Shown: positions 15,566 through 22,423 of the stretch, piece by piece
Numbering within the stretch: position 1 is the first letter of the stretch
How the letters are laid out: the number at the start of each line of letters is the position of its first letter
IMG/VR virus record: IMGVR_UViG_3300046517_000307
Span: 1 to 46,604 of that record
DNA length: 46,604 nucleotides
From: a virus
Direction: 5' to 3' (one strand)
Made by a program: the position numbers and the translations under genes
The notes under the pieces: model-generated
Seen by the model: the letters and a program-made list of their open reading frames with translations, nothing else
The model's database searches: none
Told to the model about the DNA's origin: nothing

Positions 15566-15736
15566 TTAAGCCCAACCTTTGCAAAGACAATTGCCGGTCA
15601 TGTTTATTTGCGATTGGCAATGCGGCCAATGGCCGGTAGCGAAAAACGGGCCTATCGGTTTGGTGATAGGCGCGGCGGGCAATACTGCCGCAACCGGAAG
15701 CGCGGCAATCGTTGCAATGAATTCGCGTCGCTTCAT
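15566..15736 (-). CDS. 56-residue protein with twin-arginine-like signal sequence
   Basis: ATG 15736, two bases after the upstream stop and directly abutting the portal start. The N-terminus reads MKRREFIATIAALPVAAVLP: a basic start with RR, then a hydrophobic core, like a short Tat or Sec signal or a membrane anchor. The remainder (ITKPIGPFFATGHWPHCQ, then a Cys-rich end with NCLCKGW) has three cysteines. No family is recognised. The tight spacing supports translation. Confidence 0.6.
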   Translation of the reverse strand: MKRREFIATIAALPVAAVLPAAPITKPIGPFFATGHWPHCQSQINMTGNCLCKGWA

Positions 15737-15737
15737 T

Positions 15738-15962
15738 TCAATGGGCCTTTGTAATCGGGCAAGGTTCGGCCACTTCGCCGGGCAATGCGTCCTGTTGCTT
15801 AATCAAGATCATGAGCAAACCTTGATTGAACGTAAGCGACGCAATCAAGTCGTGCGCTTCGGCAACGCAATACGCAAGGCGCATGTTGTTACGCTCAAGC
15901 AATGCGACGCGCTCCATCAGCGTGCGCGGTTCATCCGGTGCCGTCGTCGTCTTCGTCGTCAT
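15738..15962 (-). CDS. Small coiled-coil-like hypothetical protein
   Basis: 74 residues from ATG 15962; a TTG at 15998 would add twelve. The Thr-rich start is followed by a heptad-like helix (TLMERVALLERNNMRLAYCV) and a hydrophobic helix (LIASLTFNQGLLMILIK). Its beginning overlaps the end of the 45-residue membrane protein gene by 32 bases in another frame. No ribosome site is obvious, so translational coupling is probable. Function unknown. Confidence 0.5.
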   Translation of the reverse strand: MTTKTTTAPDEPRTLMERVALLERNNMRLAYCVAEAHDLIASLTFNQGLLMILIKQQDALPGEVAEPCPITKAH

Positions 15963-16068
15963 GTTCGCGTCGATTGATTGATACAAGCGAATGCGCAATT
16001 ACCCAAAGGCCAACGACAATAAAGCCCGACGCCCAAAGCGTCGACGCATCGGGCATGCCGAAGCTCAC
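15931..16068 (-). CDS. 45-residue single-pass membrane protein with acidic tail
   Basis: GTG 16068 overlaps the stop of the collagen-like gene (GTGA), the same junction type used repeatedly in this genome. The sequence has one hydrophobic helix ([20 protein letters not shown]) followed by a basic NRRE and a run of Asp/Glu. It is too short for a family call. Its end overlaps the next gene in a different frame. Confidence 0.55.
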   Translation of the reverse strand: MSFGMPDASTLWASGFIVVGLWVIAHSLVSINRREHDDEDDDGTG

Positions 16069-16397
16069 GCAGCGCCCGTGGCACCGCGCGCGCCTGTGGC
16101 GCCAACCGCGCCGGTTGGCCCCGTAATTCCAACGGCCCCCGTTGGCCCGCCAGCATGACCAACGGAGCCGATATTGCCGGTGCTACCGGTGAGCGCGGTA
16201 AGCCCCGTATTGCCGCGCGCACCGACAGCGCCTACCGGCCCCGTTGCGTAATTGAATCCCGCCGCAAGCAAGCCCGGCGAAATTGCATATTGCGGCATAG
16301 TGACGAAGCCGTTAACCGGCGTATACGTCACGCCATCAAGGCCCAACACCGGCCCCGCGTTTGCAGGGCATGTTAAAACGATTGTGTGCGAAGACAT
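16065..16397 (-). CDS. Collagen-like virion protein, copy 1
   Basis: 110 residues, ATG 16397 after AAAGGAAA. Residues 1-52 form a beta-rich head ([19 protein letters not shown], then [10 protein letters not shown]) that is clearly paralogous to the next gene upstream. The rest is Gly-X-Y collagen-like sequence ([14 protein letters not shown]). Collagen-like tracts in phage proteins form trimeric rods. The position between terminase and portal is unusual; a head fibre is one option. The stop overlaps the next start (GTGA). Confidence 0.75.
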   Translation of the reverse strand: MSSHTIVLTCPANAGPVLGLDGVTYTPVNGFVTMPQYAISPGLLAAGFNYATGPVGAVGARGNTGLTALTGSTGNIGSVGHAGGPTGAVGITGPTGAVGATGARGATGAA

Positions 16398-16445
16398 GGC
16401 GCGCTTTCCTTTGCGTGTTGTCGAAGCGTTTACATGCTTGCGCGT

Positions 16446-16787
16446 TTACGTTCCTGTGGCCCCGGTATTTCCTGTTGCGCCCGCTGCGCCCGTGGCGCCT
16501 GTAATTCCGACAGCGCCTGTGCTTCCTGTATTTCCTGTGCTACTTCCTGTTGCGCCTGTGCCGCCTGTATTTCCTGTATTTCCAACGGCGCCCGTATTTC
16601 CGCTAGGCCCGGTAATTCCTGTGCCACCCGTACCGCCGACGCCGAAGTTATATCCCGCGGTCAGCATGCCAGGCGCAACCGCATTCGCTGGCATCGTGAC
16701 TTGACCGGAAACGACGGCATACACAACGCCATCCATCCCCAACACGTTGCCAATACCCGTCGGCACGTTCAATGTAACGTTGCTCAT
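16446..16787 (-). CDS. Collagen-like virion protein, copy 2
   Basis: 113 residues; ATG 16787 overlaps the terminase stop (ATGA). The N-terminal domain ([19 protein letters not shown], then [12 protein letters not shown]) matches that of copy 1 at most core positions. The C-terminal half is Gly-X-Y with many NTG and ATG triplets encoded by nearly identical 9-base units. The two copies therefore arose by tandem duplication, followed by divergence of the rod. Probably a trimeric surface fibre; the location in the virion is unknown. Confidence 0.75.
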   Translation of the reverse strand: MSNVTLNVPTGIGNVLGMDGVVYAVVSGQVTMPANAVAPGMLTAGYNFGVGGTGGTGITGPSGNTGAVGNTGNTGGTGATGSSTGNTGSTGAVGITGATGAAGATGNTGATGT

Positions 16788-18262
16788 GATTTATTCCCTT
16801 TCGTGTAATGCGATAGCAAACCTTCGTGCGTGTCGGTGACAACGCCCGGCGTCGGTGCAACATGATTCGCAGCAAGCGCTTGTGCGGCGCGTGCATAGTG
16901 GTCAAGCAAGCCAAAACCTGCCGCATCGGCAAGTGCGGTCAATGCCCACACGGCAGCATCCATGCGGTCGGGCGAACGCTCCGCGGTTAGCGGGTCGTAT
17001 TCGCACATTTGATCCTCAAGCGCGCCAAACGCGCCGACATGATGCACGCGGCCTTGTTCATACAACGCGGCAATCGGTTCGGCGCGAATCATCTTGCCGC
17101 GCGTTGCCGTTACCTTCGTGTACGCAATGTTCGCGTCGACCGTGCGCATTAACGCTTCGATCAAGTCGCCGCCGTTGTTGGTTTCGCCAATGATGCGGTC
17201 GGCGCTGCGGTCGTGGTAGCAACGCACGGCAGCGCGCGCCCAACCATCCGGCGTGGCGCTTAATGATGCGTCTTGCGTGACGTAGAAGTGCGTGCCGTCC
17301 GCAACAGGCTTTCCGTCGGGCGGTATCCACTTGAGCGGCGCCGGGCCAACGCCAGCGGCAACAATGCCGGTTTCGGCGCTGTCTTCCTCATGCGTAACCG
17401 CAGGATCCACGCCAATGACAACGCGTTGCAGCGCGGGCATTTGCTCAAGCGTGATGCGACTGTTTTCGATGCTTGAGCGTGCCCAAAGCGCGTTGGGGTT
17501 GTCGTCAAGCATTTCGGCGTTAAGTTCCTGGCGCCCGAGCCTTGTGCCTTCATACTTGCGAATAACCGTAGCGAAGAATGCGCGCGCCAGGTTGTCGGCG
17601 TTTTCGTATGTGTTGCCGCGGGTGACGCAACACGCCGGGTCGGCAATTAAATCCTTGATGATTTTCGTCGGGCGCGGCGTGGTCGTGATGACAGCCTGTG
17701 GCGCGTTACCTAACCGCAAGCCAAGTTGAGCTTGATCCCATGATTCTGCGTAACGCCATGCGGCGATTTCATCGCACCAAAGCTTTTCGTGTTGCTTACC
17801 GCGCAAGCGTTCCGGTTCGTCTGCGGTGAACACAAGCGACACGCAACCGGACGGCCAATGCAATTGGCGCCCGACGTATCGCGGGCGCTCATTGCGTGGG
17901 CATATCGCCAAGATGCCGGATTCGCCTTCGATCATGATGTCGCGTGCATCGTCAAGCGTCGCACCGATAAGATTGACGTAGCGAAACGTTTGCGCCCACT
18001 TGCGCACGGTTTCCGCGCCTGTGCGCGTCTTGCCGAAGCCGCGCCCGGCGTCGATAAGCCAATACGTCGCCTGGCCGTTCGCAAAACGGACGGGTTGCAA
18101 TTGCGACGGTCGCGCCCAAAAGCGCCACGCGTATTTGAGCGCCGCAAGTTCATCGTCCGTTAGTCTCGCCAATTGCGCTTGCCGCTGCGCTATCGGCAGA
18201 CTCATGAAGTAGCTTGCTTCGGATTGATTCGGCTTCGTCGGCAACATTGATTGGCCCGCCAT
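16784..18262 (-). CDS. terL: Terminase large subunit
   Basis: 492 residues. The packaging ATPase has Walker A AGRGFGKT (72-79) and Walker B LWCDE (161-165), with Glu165 the likely catalytic acid. The nuclease domain shows VIGVDPA (Asp286), GETNNGGD (Glu360) and [10 protein letters not shown] (Asp435), three acidic residues expected to bind metal. The pattern is of the HK97/GTA (gp17-like) type, in line with the GTA-like tail genes. ATG 18262 gives a 113-base overlap with the small subunit gene; ATG 18205 would reduce it. It cuts and pumps DNA into the prohead through the portal. Confidence 0.96.
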   Translation of the reverse strand: MAGQSMLPTKPNQSEASYFMSLPIAQRQAQLARLTDDELAALKYAWRFWARPSQLQPVRFANGQATYWLIDAGRGFGKTRTGAETVRKWAQTFRYVNLIGATLDDARDIMIEGESGILAICPRNERPRYVGRQLHWPSGCVSLVFTADEPERLRGKQHEKLWCDEIAAWRYAESWDQAQLGLRLGNAPQAVITTTPRPTKIIKDLIADPACCVTRGNTYENADNLARAFFATVIRKYEGTRLGRQELNAEMLDDNPNALWARSSIENSRITLEQMPALQRVVIGVDPAVTHEEDSAETGIVAAGVGPAPLKWIPPDGKPVADGTHFYVTQDASLSATPDGWARAAVRCYHDRSADRIIGETNNGGDLIEALMRTVDANIAYTKVTATRGKMIRAEPIAALYEQGRVHHVGAFGALEDQMCEYDPLTAERSPDRMDAAVWALTALADAAGFGLLDHYARAAQALAANHVAPTPGVVTDTHEGLLSHYTKGNKS

Positions 18263-18728
18263 CCTTGCCCGTCATTTCGACGCGGCGAACACGATATTTG
18301 TCGTCACGCGATGCAAGCAAAAACTCAAGCAACCGGTCGCTATAGACTTGCACGGTGCCGCATTCATCGCCCTTGTAAAACACCGGTTGCGTTACGCCGT
18401 CATGTGCACGGCGCACCGCTTCACGCTCAAGGCGTTCGGTTGACTCGGCAAGCGCTGCGTCCCATGCCATTGCAAATTCGGTGTCCACTTCGCGCAAGTA
18501 ATACGCGGCGCGTCTTTGCATTCCGCTTTGCTCACATGCGTAAAGCACAACACCGCATTCCGCAAGCGCTTCGATGAACACCTTTCGCGCACGCGTTGAC
18601 GGTGTTCCCTTCGCGCCAAGAATGCGTCGCGCTTTGGGGTTATGTCCTGTGCCGATGCCCTTTGTAGAAAGGCCCGCGGCATTGTCTGCGCGCGGGCCTT
18701 TGTCGGGCGGTGATTCACCTTGTTGCAT
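18150..18728 (-). CDS. terS: Terminase small subunit
   Basis: 192 residues, ATG 18728 behind AAAGG. After a disordered polar N-terminus there is an HTH-like region (TRARKVFIEALAECGVVLYACEQSGMQRR) and the conserved block ERLEREAVRRAHDGVTQPVF, GDECGTVQVYSD and LLEFLLASR found in small terminase subunits next to this kind of large subunit. It recognises the packaging start site. Its start lies about 40 bases downstream of a promoter-like TTGACA element. Confidence 0.9.
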   Translation of the reverse strand: MQQGESPPDKGPRADNAAGLSTKGIGTGHNPKARRILGAKGTPSTRARKVFIEALAECGVVLYACEQSGMQRRAAYYLREVDTEFAMAWDAALAESTERLEREAVRRAHDGVTQPVFYKGDECGTVQVYSDRLLEFLLASRDDKYRVRRVEMTGKDGGPINVADEAESIRSKLLHESADSAAASAIGETNGR

Positions 18729-18768
18729 GGTGACGCCTTTCGCTACTGTGATTTGCGGATAGGTTGGA

Positions 18769-18810
18769 CGCTATGCGAAACCATTTTGCGATGTCAAGGA
18801 ATGTTTTACA
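18769..18810 (-). promoter_or_regulatory. Promoter-like element upstream of terS
   Basis: On the - strand a perfect TTGACA (18797-18792) is followed after 16-17 bases by CATAGC/ATAGCG, a weak -10. Seven bases upstream of TTGACA is TGTAAA (18810-18805). TGTAAA followed by TTGACA also occurs in both arms of the inverted repeat at 22055-22106, so this may be a regulated late promoter. The rest of the 160-base gap (18729-18888) shows no gene. Confidence 0.5.
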
Positions 18811-18888
18811 GGGGTGGCGTTGGCCTGTGTCGGGTGTGGTCGTACCGGGTTGGGGGTGATCGTGGCGCCTGTGGCCGGGTTTGGTCGG

Positions 18889-19509
18889 TTACGGGCCTTT
18901 CCATTGCCTCAAGCGGGCGTCGAATTCGGCTTGGGATTCGCCTGGCCGGGCGGTTGGTTTTGGGTTTCCGACTATCTTAGTCGGGCTTTGCTTTGAGTTA
19001 TCCACAGGCGTAAATGCTTTTGAATTAACGTCAACGTCAACGTCAGTCTGTGACGCACGGTGCGTCACATGAGTGTCACGCGTGACAGTATCAGAATCAG
19101 TCACTTGCGCGCGGTGTTTTTGCATGCGTTCCCGGTAGCGTCTGCGGTCGCGCTCCATCGTGAGGACGCACCCGGTCAAATAGTCGTGGTAAAGCTTCCC
19201 GTCGCTGTGCAATGTCCAACCGCCTAGCAGTACCTTTTTATGCGTTGCGAACATACCTTGTGGCATGCGCAAAAGCTTTGCGATTCTGTCGTCATCATTC
19301 GGGAGTGTCGCACAAGGGATTTGCTGCCACGCTAGAAACCACAATAAGAGCAACCACGGGCGCACATCGTCGTCAGCATCAATCCATGTGCCTGATTGGT
19401 TGATGCGTATGTGATCGAATGCAAGGGCGTAATTCCCGGCGCGCGTGCTATCGGGATAAGGCGGCGGTGTAAGTTTTACATCGACGCTGCGCAAGATTGG
19501 TTCGGCCAC
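18889..19509 (-). CDS. DUF1376-like (YdaU-type) protein, possible replication initiator
   Basis: 206 residues from GTG 19509, which has GGAAGGAAA at suitable spacing; GTG 19527 is the longer alternative. The core (DDDVRPWLLLLWFLAWQQ, PNDDDRIAKLLRMPQGMF, GGWTLHSDGKLYHDYL) follows the pattern of DUF1376/YdaU proteins: a short helix-turn-helix-like region, then the sentence-like basic helix MERDRRRYRERMQKHRA. The C-terminal third is polar and disordered with a DVDVDVN stretch. Such proteins are found in phage replication modules near DnaC-like loaders. No loader is present, and the gene lies in the late-strand operon before terminase, so its role here is uncertain. Confidence 0.65.
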   Translation of the reverse strand: MAEPILRSVDVKLTPPPYPDSTRAGNYALAFDHIRINQSGTWIDADDDVRPWLLLLWFLAWQQIPCATLPNDDDRIAKLLRMPQGMFATHKKVLLGGWTLHSDGKLYHDYLTGCVLTMERDRRRYRERMQKHRAQVTDSDTVTRDTHVTHRASQTDVDVDVNSKAFTPVDNSKQSPTKIVGNPKPTARPGESQAEFDARLRQWKGP

Positions 19510-19620
19510 TTCGGGCTTTCCTTCCACAAAAGGAAAAAGGTGCCGCTATCGCTGTTGTGGCAGCGAAGCGCGCGCGGCCCCTGTCGGGTGTTCCCTGCGC
19601 GTTTTCGCGGCAAAGCAAGT

Positions 19621-19809
19621 CTAAATCAAACGATACCGGTTCGGTTCATTGCGCCGCATTTGGTCAACCTCGCGCCATGTTGCCGAGCGCGCGCCCGTCG
19701 ACGCAATCAAATGCCAATTGCCGAAATGTTTGCAATTCTTGTTAATGCAGCGCGCGAACGCCAGCGCTTTATCGTCTTGCATGTGCGCTTCGCAGCGTGG
19801 GCAACGCAT
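19621..19809 (-). CDS. Ogr/Delta-like zinc-finger protein (possible late activator)
   Basis: 62 residues from ATG 19809, which overlaps the upstream stop (TAATG) and has AGGA seven bases upstream. MRCPRC near the start and CINKNCKHFGNWHL later reproduce the CPxC ... CxNxxC..F signature of Ogr/Delta activators of P2-like phages, though the spacing between cysteine pairs is 14 rather than about 22. Ogr proteins bind upstream of late promoters and recruit RNA polymerase. The gene is in the pre-terminase part of the - strand operon. A generic zinc ribbon is the alternative. The 93-111 bases after it, up to the next start, show no convincing gene. Confidence 0.5.
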   Translation of the reverse strand: MRCPRCEAHMQDDKALAFARCINKNCKHFGNWHLIASTGARSATWREVDQMRRNEPNRYRLI

Positions 19810-20006
19810 TACCATTTCCTAAAAAATGCATAAGCGTCACGCGCCCATAACGGCCAAAGCATTACGCCAACGACGAACCCGAGGGGGCAACGCGCAACCC
19901 AGTTAAAAATACTGTCGTTTTCATCATCGCATATTGCACCGATGATGCAGCCGATTAGGTTGTGAATCGCCAAAGCCGCGAATACAAAAAGTGTTAGCGC
20001 TAGCAT
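19809..20006 (-). CDS. Small two-helix membrane protein
   Basis: 65 residues from ATG 20006, one base after the upstream stop; the longer frame from 20048 is rejected because it runs over the previous gene. Hydrophobic segments lie at about 1-25 (MLALTLFVFAALAIHNLIG) and 38-55 (CPLGFVVGVMLWPLW), with an acidic CDDEND loop between. No family is recognised. Two-helix topology could fit a holin or a membrane effector, but it is remote from the lysozyme gene. Confidence 0.65.
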   Translation of the reverse strand: MLALTLFVFAALAIHNLIGCIIGAICDDENDSIFNWVARCPLGFVVGVMLWPLWARDAYAFFRKW

Positions 20007-20007
20007 T

Positions 20008-20421
20008 TCAATACGACGAATAATCGAAGACCATGTTGCGCGGGTCATTCCACGACTTGCCGTGCGTCGGCACGGTTGCCGGATCGTATTGGTACACCTT
20101 CACCGTTACCGGCGTTCCCGCGGGCGTTTGCATTTCGTTGGTGCCCGGTTGCGCTTCGCCGGTCACGAAGTTAAGCGTGCCGGTTTGCTGGCCGTTGACC
20201 GGGAACGGGTTGGCCGGGCCGGTCGTGACAATCCAACGCGCTTTGCCGCCGCCTTCGCCATATTCCGCGAATTGGAGCTTCGCGCCTGCCTTGTTCGGCA
20301 TGGTGAACGACAGCAACACAACGTCGTCTTTTTCGTCAATCGGGGGGCATCCATTCGCCCCGGTAATGACGCGTTCGTAAGGTGCGTCGCCATTGAGTGC
20401 GACCGTGATCTTTTGGCCCAT
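20008..20421 (-). CDS. Hypothetical beta-rich protein
   Basis: 137 residues, ATG 20421 with AAAGGG upstream. The sequence reads as alternating strands (QKITVALNGD, DDVVLLSFTMPNKAGAKLQF, ARWIVTTGPANPFP, TPVTVKVYQYDP) with no membrane segment and no signal. No family is recognised. It lies between the winged-helix gene and the small membrane protein in the regulator-type part of the - strand operon. Confidence 0.7.
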   Translation of the reverse strand: MGQKITVALNGDAPYERVITGANGCPPIDEKDDVVLLSFTMPNKAGAKLQFAEYGEGGGKARWIVTTGPANPFPVNGQQTGTLNFVTGEAQPGTNEMQTPAGTPVTVKVYQYDPATVPTHGKSWNDPRNMVFDYSSY

Positions 20422-20456
20422 GATGTTGCCCTTTCGGTTGATTCGCTTCGTTGAGA

Positions 20457-20909
20457 TTACGCAAACGGTTTTGCCACTAGCACGCGTTGATTGCGCCCGC
20501 TCGCGCCCGTGCGCCTTACGCCTGTGTCAATGATGAATTGCTTTTCCATGAGCGCGGCAAAGCGCGCGGTGACGCTTGAATAGGGCAGCGTCGACAGCCT
20601 GGCGCGCACTTCGTCGCTAATGCACCCGCGGTGCCCGAAGCTTGCCACGGTGTTGTAAACCAATTCTTCAAGCCTTGTCGTGTCGGTTGCCTGTGCCGCT
20701 TGCTTGCTTGTGTCGGGGTCGGCGGCGCGCGCGAGTTTGTAAGCGTCGGTGCCGTAGCCTTCGGGCGGCGGTTTCCAGTTGATGCCGTCCGTTGATGTCC
20801 AACCGGGCAGGCTCTTGTTGGTGTGCAGCGGCTTCGCGTGCGCTTCCGATGCCTCACGGGCGCGCGCCTGTGCCGCGATTTGCTTGGCACGTTCGGCAAT
20901 GTTGGTCAT
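20457..20909 (-). CDS. Winged helix-turn-helix phage protein
   Basis: 150 residues from ATG 20909, which overlaps the stop of the 40-residue gene (ATGA); the open frame extends to 21122 but that part overlaps two other genes. The C-terminal 85 residues contain DTSKQAAQATDTTRLEELVY, GHRGCISDEVRARL, PYSSVTARFAALMEKQFI and a TGVRRTGASGRNQ wing, the pattern of winged-helix proteins common in proteobacterial phages. The N-terminal part is a basic/Ala-rich helix and a GWTSTDGINWKPPPEGYG segment. Probably binds DNA; target unknown. Confidence 0.75.
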   Translation of the reverse strand: MTNIAERAKQIAAQARAREASEAHAKPLHTNKSLPGWTSTDGINWKPPPEGYGTDAYKLARAADPDTSKQAAQATDTTRLEELVYNTVASFGHRGCISDEVRARLSTLPYSSVTARFAALMEKQFIIDTGVRRTGASGRNQRVLVAKPFA

Positions 20910-21028
20910 ATAACCGGTATCCTCGCATGGAGCTTGCGCGCTATGGTATCCGCGCGCTTTAACTGTCTGCGCGTGTAGCGATACTTCCCGCGAATCTTGA
21001 CGCCCATTCGGCGCTTTGCGCGCTTCAT
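20906..21028 (-). CDS. 40-residue basic protein
   Basis: ATG 21028 overlaps the stop of the preceding gene and its TGA overlaps the next start, both as ATGA, so it is one link of a four-gene coupled chain. The peptide is very basic (MKRAKRRMGVKIRGKYRYTR). It could bind nucleic acid. Nothing more can be said. Confidence 0.6.
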   Translation of the reverse strand: MKRAKRRMGVKIRGKYRYTRRQLKRADTIARKLHARIPVI

Positions 21029-21276
21029 CGCAGCGGCGAGAATGCTTGCGCAATCGCTGCGTCAATAATGGCGCGCAACAGGCGCGAGCGCGACGGGATG
21101 CGCGCGAACGTGTCGTTGCCATTGTCTACTTTGGCGAAATACTCGCGGACGCCGTTTGCTAATTGGTGCCGTTCGTAGTAGCGCCCGCGCACCGTCACTT
21201 TGTAAACGGTCGGCCCGCCCGACCAACGCGCCGCAGACACTTCGCACCGACCATTCGTGTCGTTTATGTCTGTCAT
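21025..21276 (-). CDS. Hypothetical small protein
   Basis: 83 residues from ATG 21276, overlapping the stop of the DUF1064-like gene (ATGA). It has a beta-rich middle (TVYKVTVRGRYYERHQLANG) and a C-terminal helix (SRLLRAIIDAAIAQAFSPLR). No family is recognised. Translated with the nuclease-like gene, so probably expressed at the same level. Confidence 0.65.
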   Translation of the reverse strand: MTDINDTNGRCEVSAARWSGGPTVYKVTVRGRYYERHQLANGVREYFAKVDNGNDTFARIPSRSRLLRAIIDAAIAQAFSPLR

Positions 21277-21848
21277 GTCTCGCGCACCTTGATGCCATGC
21301 ACAAACAACATGAGTTTGCGCTTGATCCGGTATTCTTTGGTAAGCACGCCTTTGCAATCCTCAACCACGCGCTGCCAACCGGTTGCCGTCCATTCCTCAT
21401 ATTCAAAGTCGCATTCATAATTACAGGCGTGTTCGGCGATGCGGTACGCCTTCGGCGGTTTCGTGTACTGCGCCGGAATCAACAGGAAGCGCGTTTTTTC
21501 CTTGAGGTTTCGAATCTGTTTCCCTTGCTGCATCAATTGCAATTCGAATGCGCGCTTCGCTTCCTTGACGCTGGCATAACTGCCCGTCTTGCGATTGCCG
21601 TATTTGTTGCGAACGACGGCATCGGTTAGCACCGGCACCGCACATTCACCGCCGACGCCGCCCGAGTTCCCGGTAAACGCATTCATTGTTCGCACGGGGG
21701 GTTCGTCGGCGGGCGGCGCCCGCATCGCAGCGTCGACCACGGCGCGAACCGGAATCCACGGCATTTTCTCGGTCGTCTTAAACCTGGCGTCGACGCGCTT
21801 TTGCAATTCCATATGCGCTTGCGCATCCTTGAGCCGAAGCATTCGCAT
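21273..21848 (-). CDS. DUF1064-like phage nuclease (PD-(D/E)xK type)
   Basis: 191 residues, ATG 21848 after GGGGA. Residues 80-190 match DUF1064: NKYGNRKTGSYASVKEAKRAFEL with Glu96 in a helix, a hydrophobic FLLIPAQYTK strand, CDFEYEE with Asp147, and VVEDCKGVLT with Asp164 and Lys166, a PD-(D/E)xK-like set. The first 75 residues are helical then proline-rich and not recognised. Such proteins are thought to process recombination or packaging intermediates. It is the second gene in the - strand operon, after the small HTH gene. Confidence 0.78.
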   Translation of the reverse strand: MRMLRLKDAQAHMELQKRVDARFKTTEKMPWIPVRAVVDAAMRAPPADEPPVRTMNAFTGNSGGVGGECAVPVLTDAVVRNKYGNRKTGSYASVKEAKRAFELQLMQQGKQIRNLKEKTRFLLIPAQYTKPPKAYRIAEHACNYECDFEYEEWTATGWQRVVEDCKGVLTKEYRIKRKLMLFVHGIKVRET

Positions 21849-21866
21849 TGCCTATTCCCCTTTGGT

Positions 21867-22025
21867 TTAGTCGGATATGGCGCCAAGGATGGCGGCGACG
21901 CGCTGGCGCGTTACGCGAAAGCGCTTGCCAATGGCATCAAGCGTAAGTCCTTGATCGCGCAAGCGCTTCATTCGTTCCCGGCGGTCGCGCCATCGGGTCT
22001 TTTGGATGCTATAGGGGGTCTTCAT
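21867..22025 (-). CDS. 52-residue helix-turn-helix protein at the divergent control region
   Basis: ATG 22025 to TAA at 21867. The peptide is basic with a clear HTH: MKRLRDQGLTLDAIGKRF then RVTRQRVAAILG, like sigma region 4 or MerR/Cro-type recognition helices. There is no Shine-Dalgarno sequence, and the -10 of the candidate promoter would start the mRNA at or near the ATG, so translation may be leaderless, as for lambda cI from PRM. It is the first gene of the - strand operon and faces the early operon across an inverted repeat, so autoregulation or control of the divergent promoters is a reasonable inference. Confidence 0.68.
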   Translation of the reverse strand: MKTPYSIQKTRWRDRRERMKRLRDQGLTLDAIGKRFRVTRQRVAAILGAISD

Positions 22026-22031
22026 GCGCCG

Positions 22032-22060
22032 ACGTTAAGGCGGGCGGTTTGGCTTGTCAA
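22032..22060 (-). promoter_or_regulatory. Leftward promoter candidate of the divergent region
   Basis: On the - strand TTGACA (22060-22055), a 17-base spacer and TAACGT (22037-22032). The -35 is perfect, the -10 matches at three positions. It would give transcripts starting near 22025, at the start codon of the HTH gene. TGTAAA lies four bases upstream of the -35. Confidence 0.5.
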
Positions 22061-22106
22061 CAGGTTTACAAATATATTTTGCGTTTGCCGTGTAAAGGGG
22101 TTGACA
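22055..22106. promoter_or_regulatory. Inverted repeat operator candidate between divergent promoters
   Basis: Left arm TGTCAACAGGTTTACA (22055-22070) and right arm TGTAAAGGGGTTGACA (22091-22106) are inverted copies with 13 of 16 positions matching, separated by 20 bases that begin with an AT-rich stretch (AATATATTTT). Each outer end is the TTGACA of an outward promoter. This is the layout of a two-way switch. Likely ligands are the 52-residue HTH or the LuxR-type protein. Confidence 0.65.
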
Positions 22107-22129
22107 CGAATCCGGCAAAGGCGTTTAAT
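22101..22129 (+). promoter_or_regulatory. Early rightward sigma70-type promoter
   Basis: TTGACA at 22101-22106, exactly 17 bases, then TTTAAT at 22124-22129 (five of six to TATAAT). This is the best promoter seen in the window. It drives the + strand operon starting with ATG 22173, leaving a leader of about 37 bases. Confidence 0.82.
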
Positions 22130-22172
22130 TCAATCACGGCACACGCGCCGGAAACCACAAAGGAAATACAAC

Positions 22173-22400
22173 ATGCAAGCTCGCACGCCTACCCCTCGCC
22201 ACGCGTGGGCAAAGGTCGGGCAATGCGTCGTAAGCCAAGCCGATATGATCGGCAAGGTTGTACGCATTGTCGATACCGGAACCGTGCCATATGCCGTAGT
22301 TGAGTGGAGCAACGGCTACACCGGGCGCGTATCAATAACGCAAATTCGCGCAGATGACGGCGTGATTGTTTCAACCGAACCAATCCGCAAGGGATGGTAA
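22173..22400 (+). CDS. Hypothetical small beta-rich protein, first early gene
   Basis: 75 residues from ATG 22173, preceded by AAAGGAAA. The sequence VGQCVVSQADMIGKVVRIVD, then VPYAVVEWSNGYTGRVSI, has the hydrophobic strand spacing of a small SH3-like or KOW-like barrel. No family is named. As the first gene after the strong early promoter it will be made early and in quantity, as is typical of host takeover proteins. Confidence 0.75.
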   Translation: MQARTPTPRHAWAKVGQCVVSQADMIGKVVRIVDTGTVPYAVVEWSNGYTGRVSITQIRADDGVIVSTEPIRKGW

Positions 22401-22423
22401 GCCAAATTGGAAAAGGAATAATC

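Noticed and set aside
15963-15998. TTG 15998 as start of the 86-codon form of the small coiled-coil gene
   Set aside because: No ribosome site, and it lengthens the overlap with the 45-residue gene; ATG 15962 is the simpler choice, although still weakly supported.
19510-19620. A further small gene between the zinc protein and the DUF1376-like gene
   Set aside because: Only TTG-started frames without ribosome site occur, with a basic low-complexity translation.
20910-21122. N-terminal extension of the winged-helix gene to 21122
   Set aside because: It would run through two other genes joined by ATGA overlaps; ATG 20909 itself is part of such an overlap.
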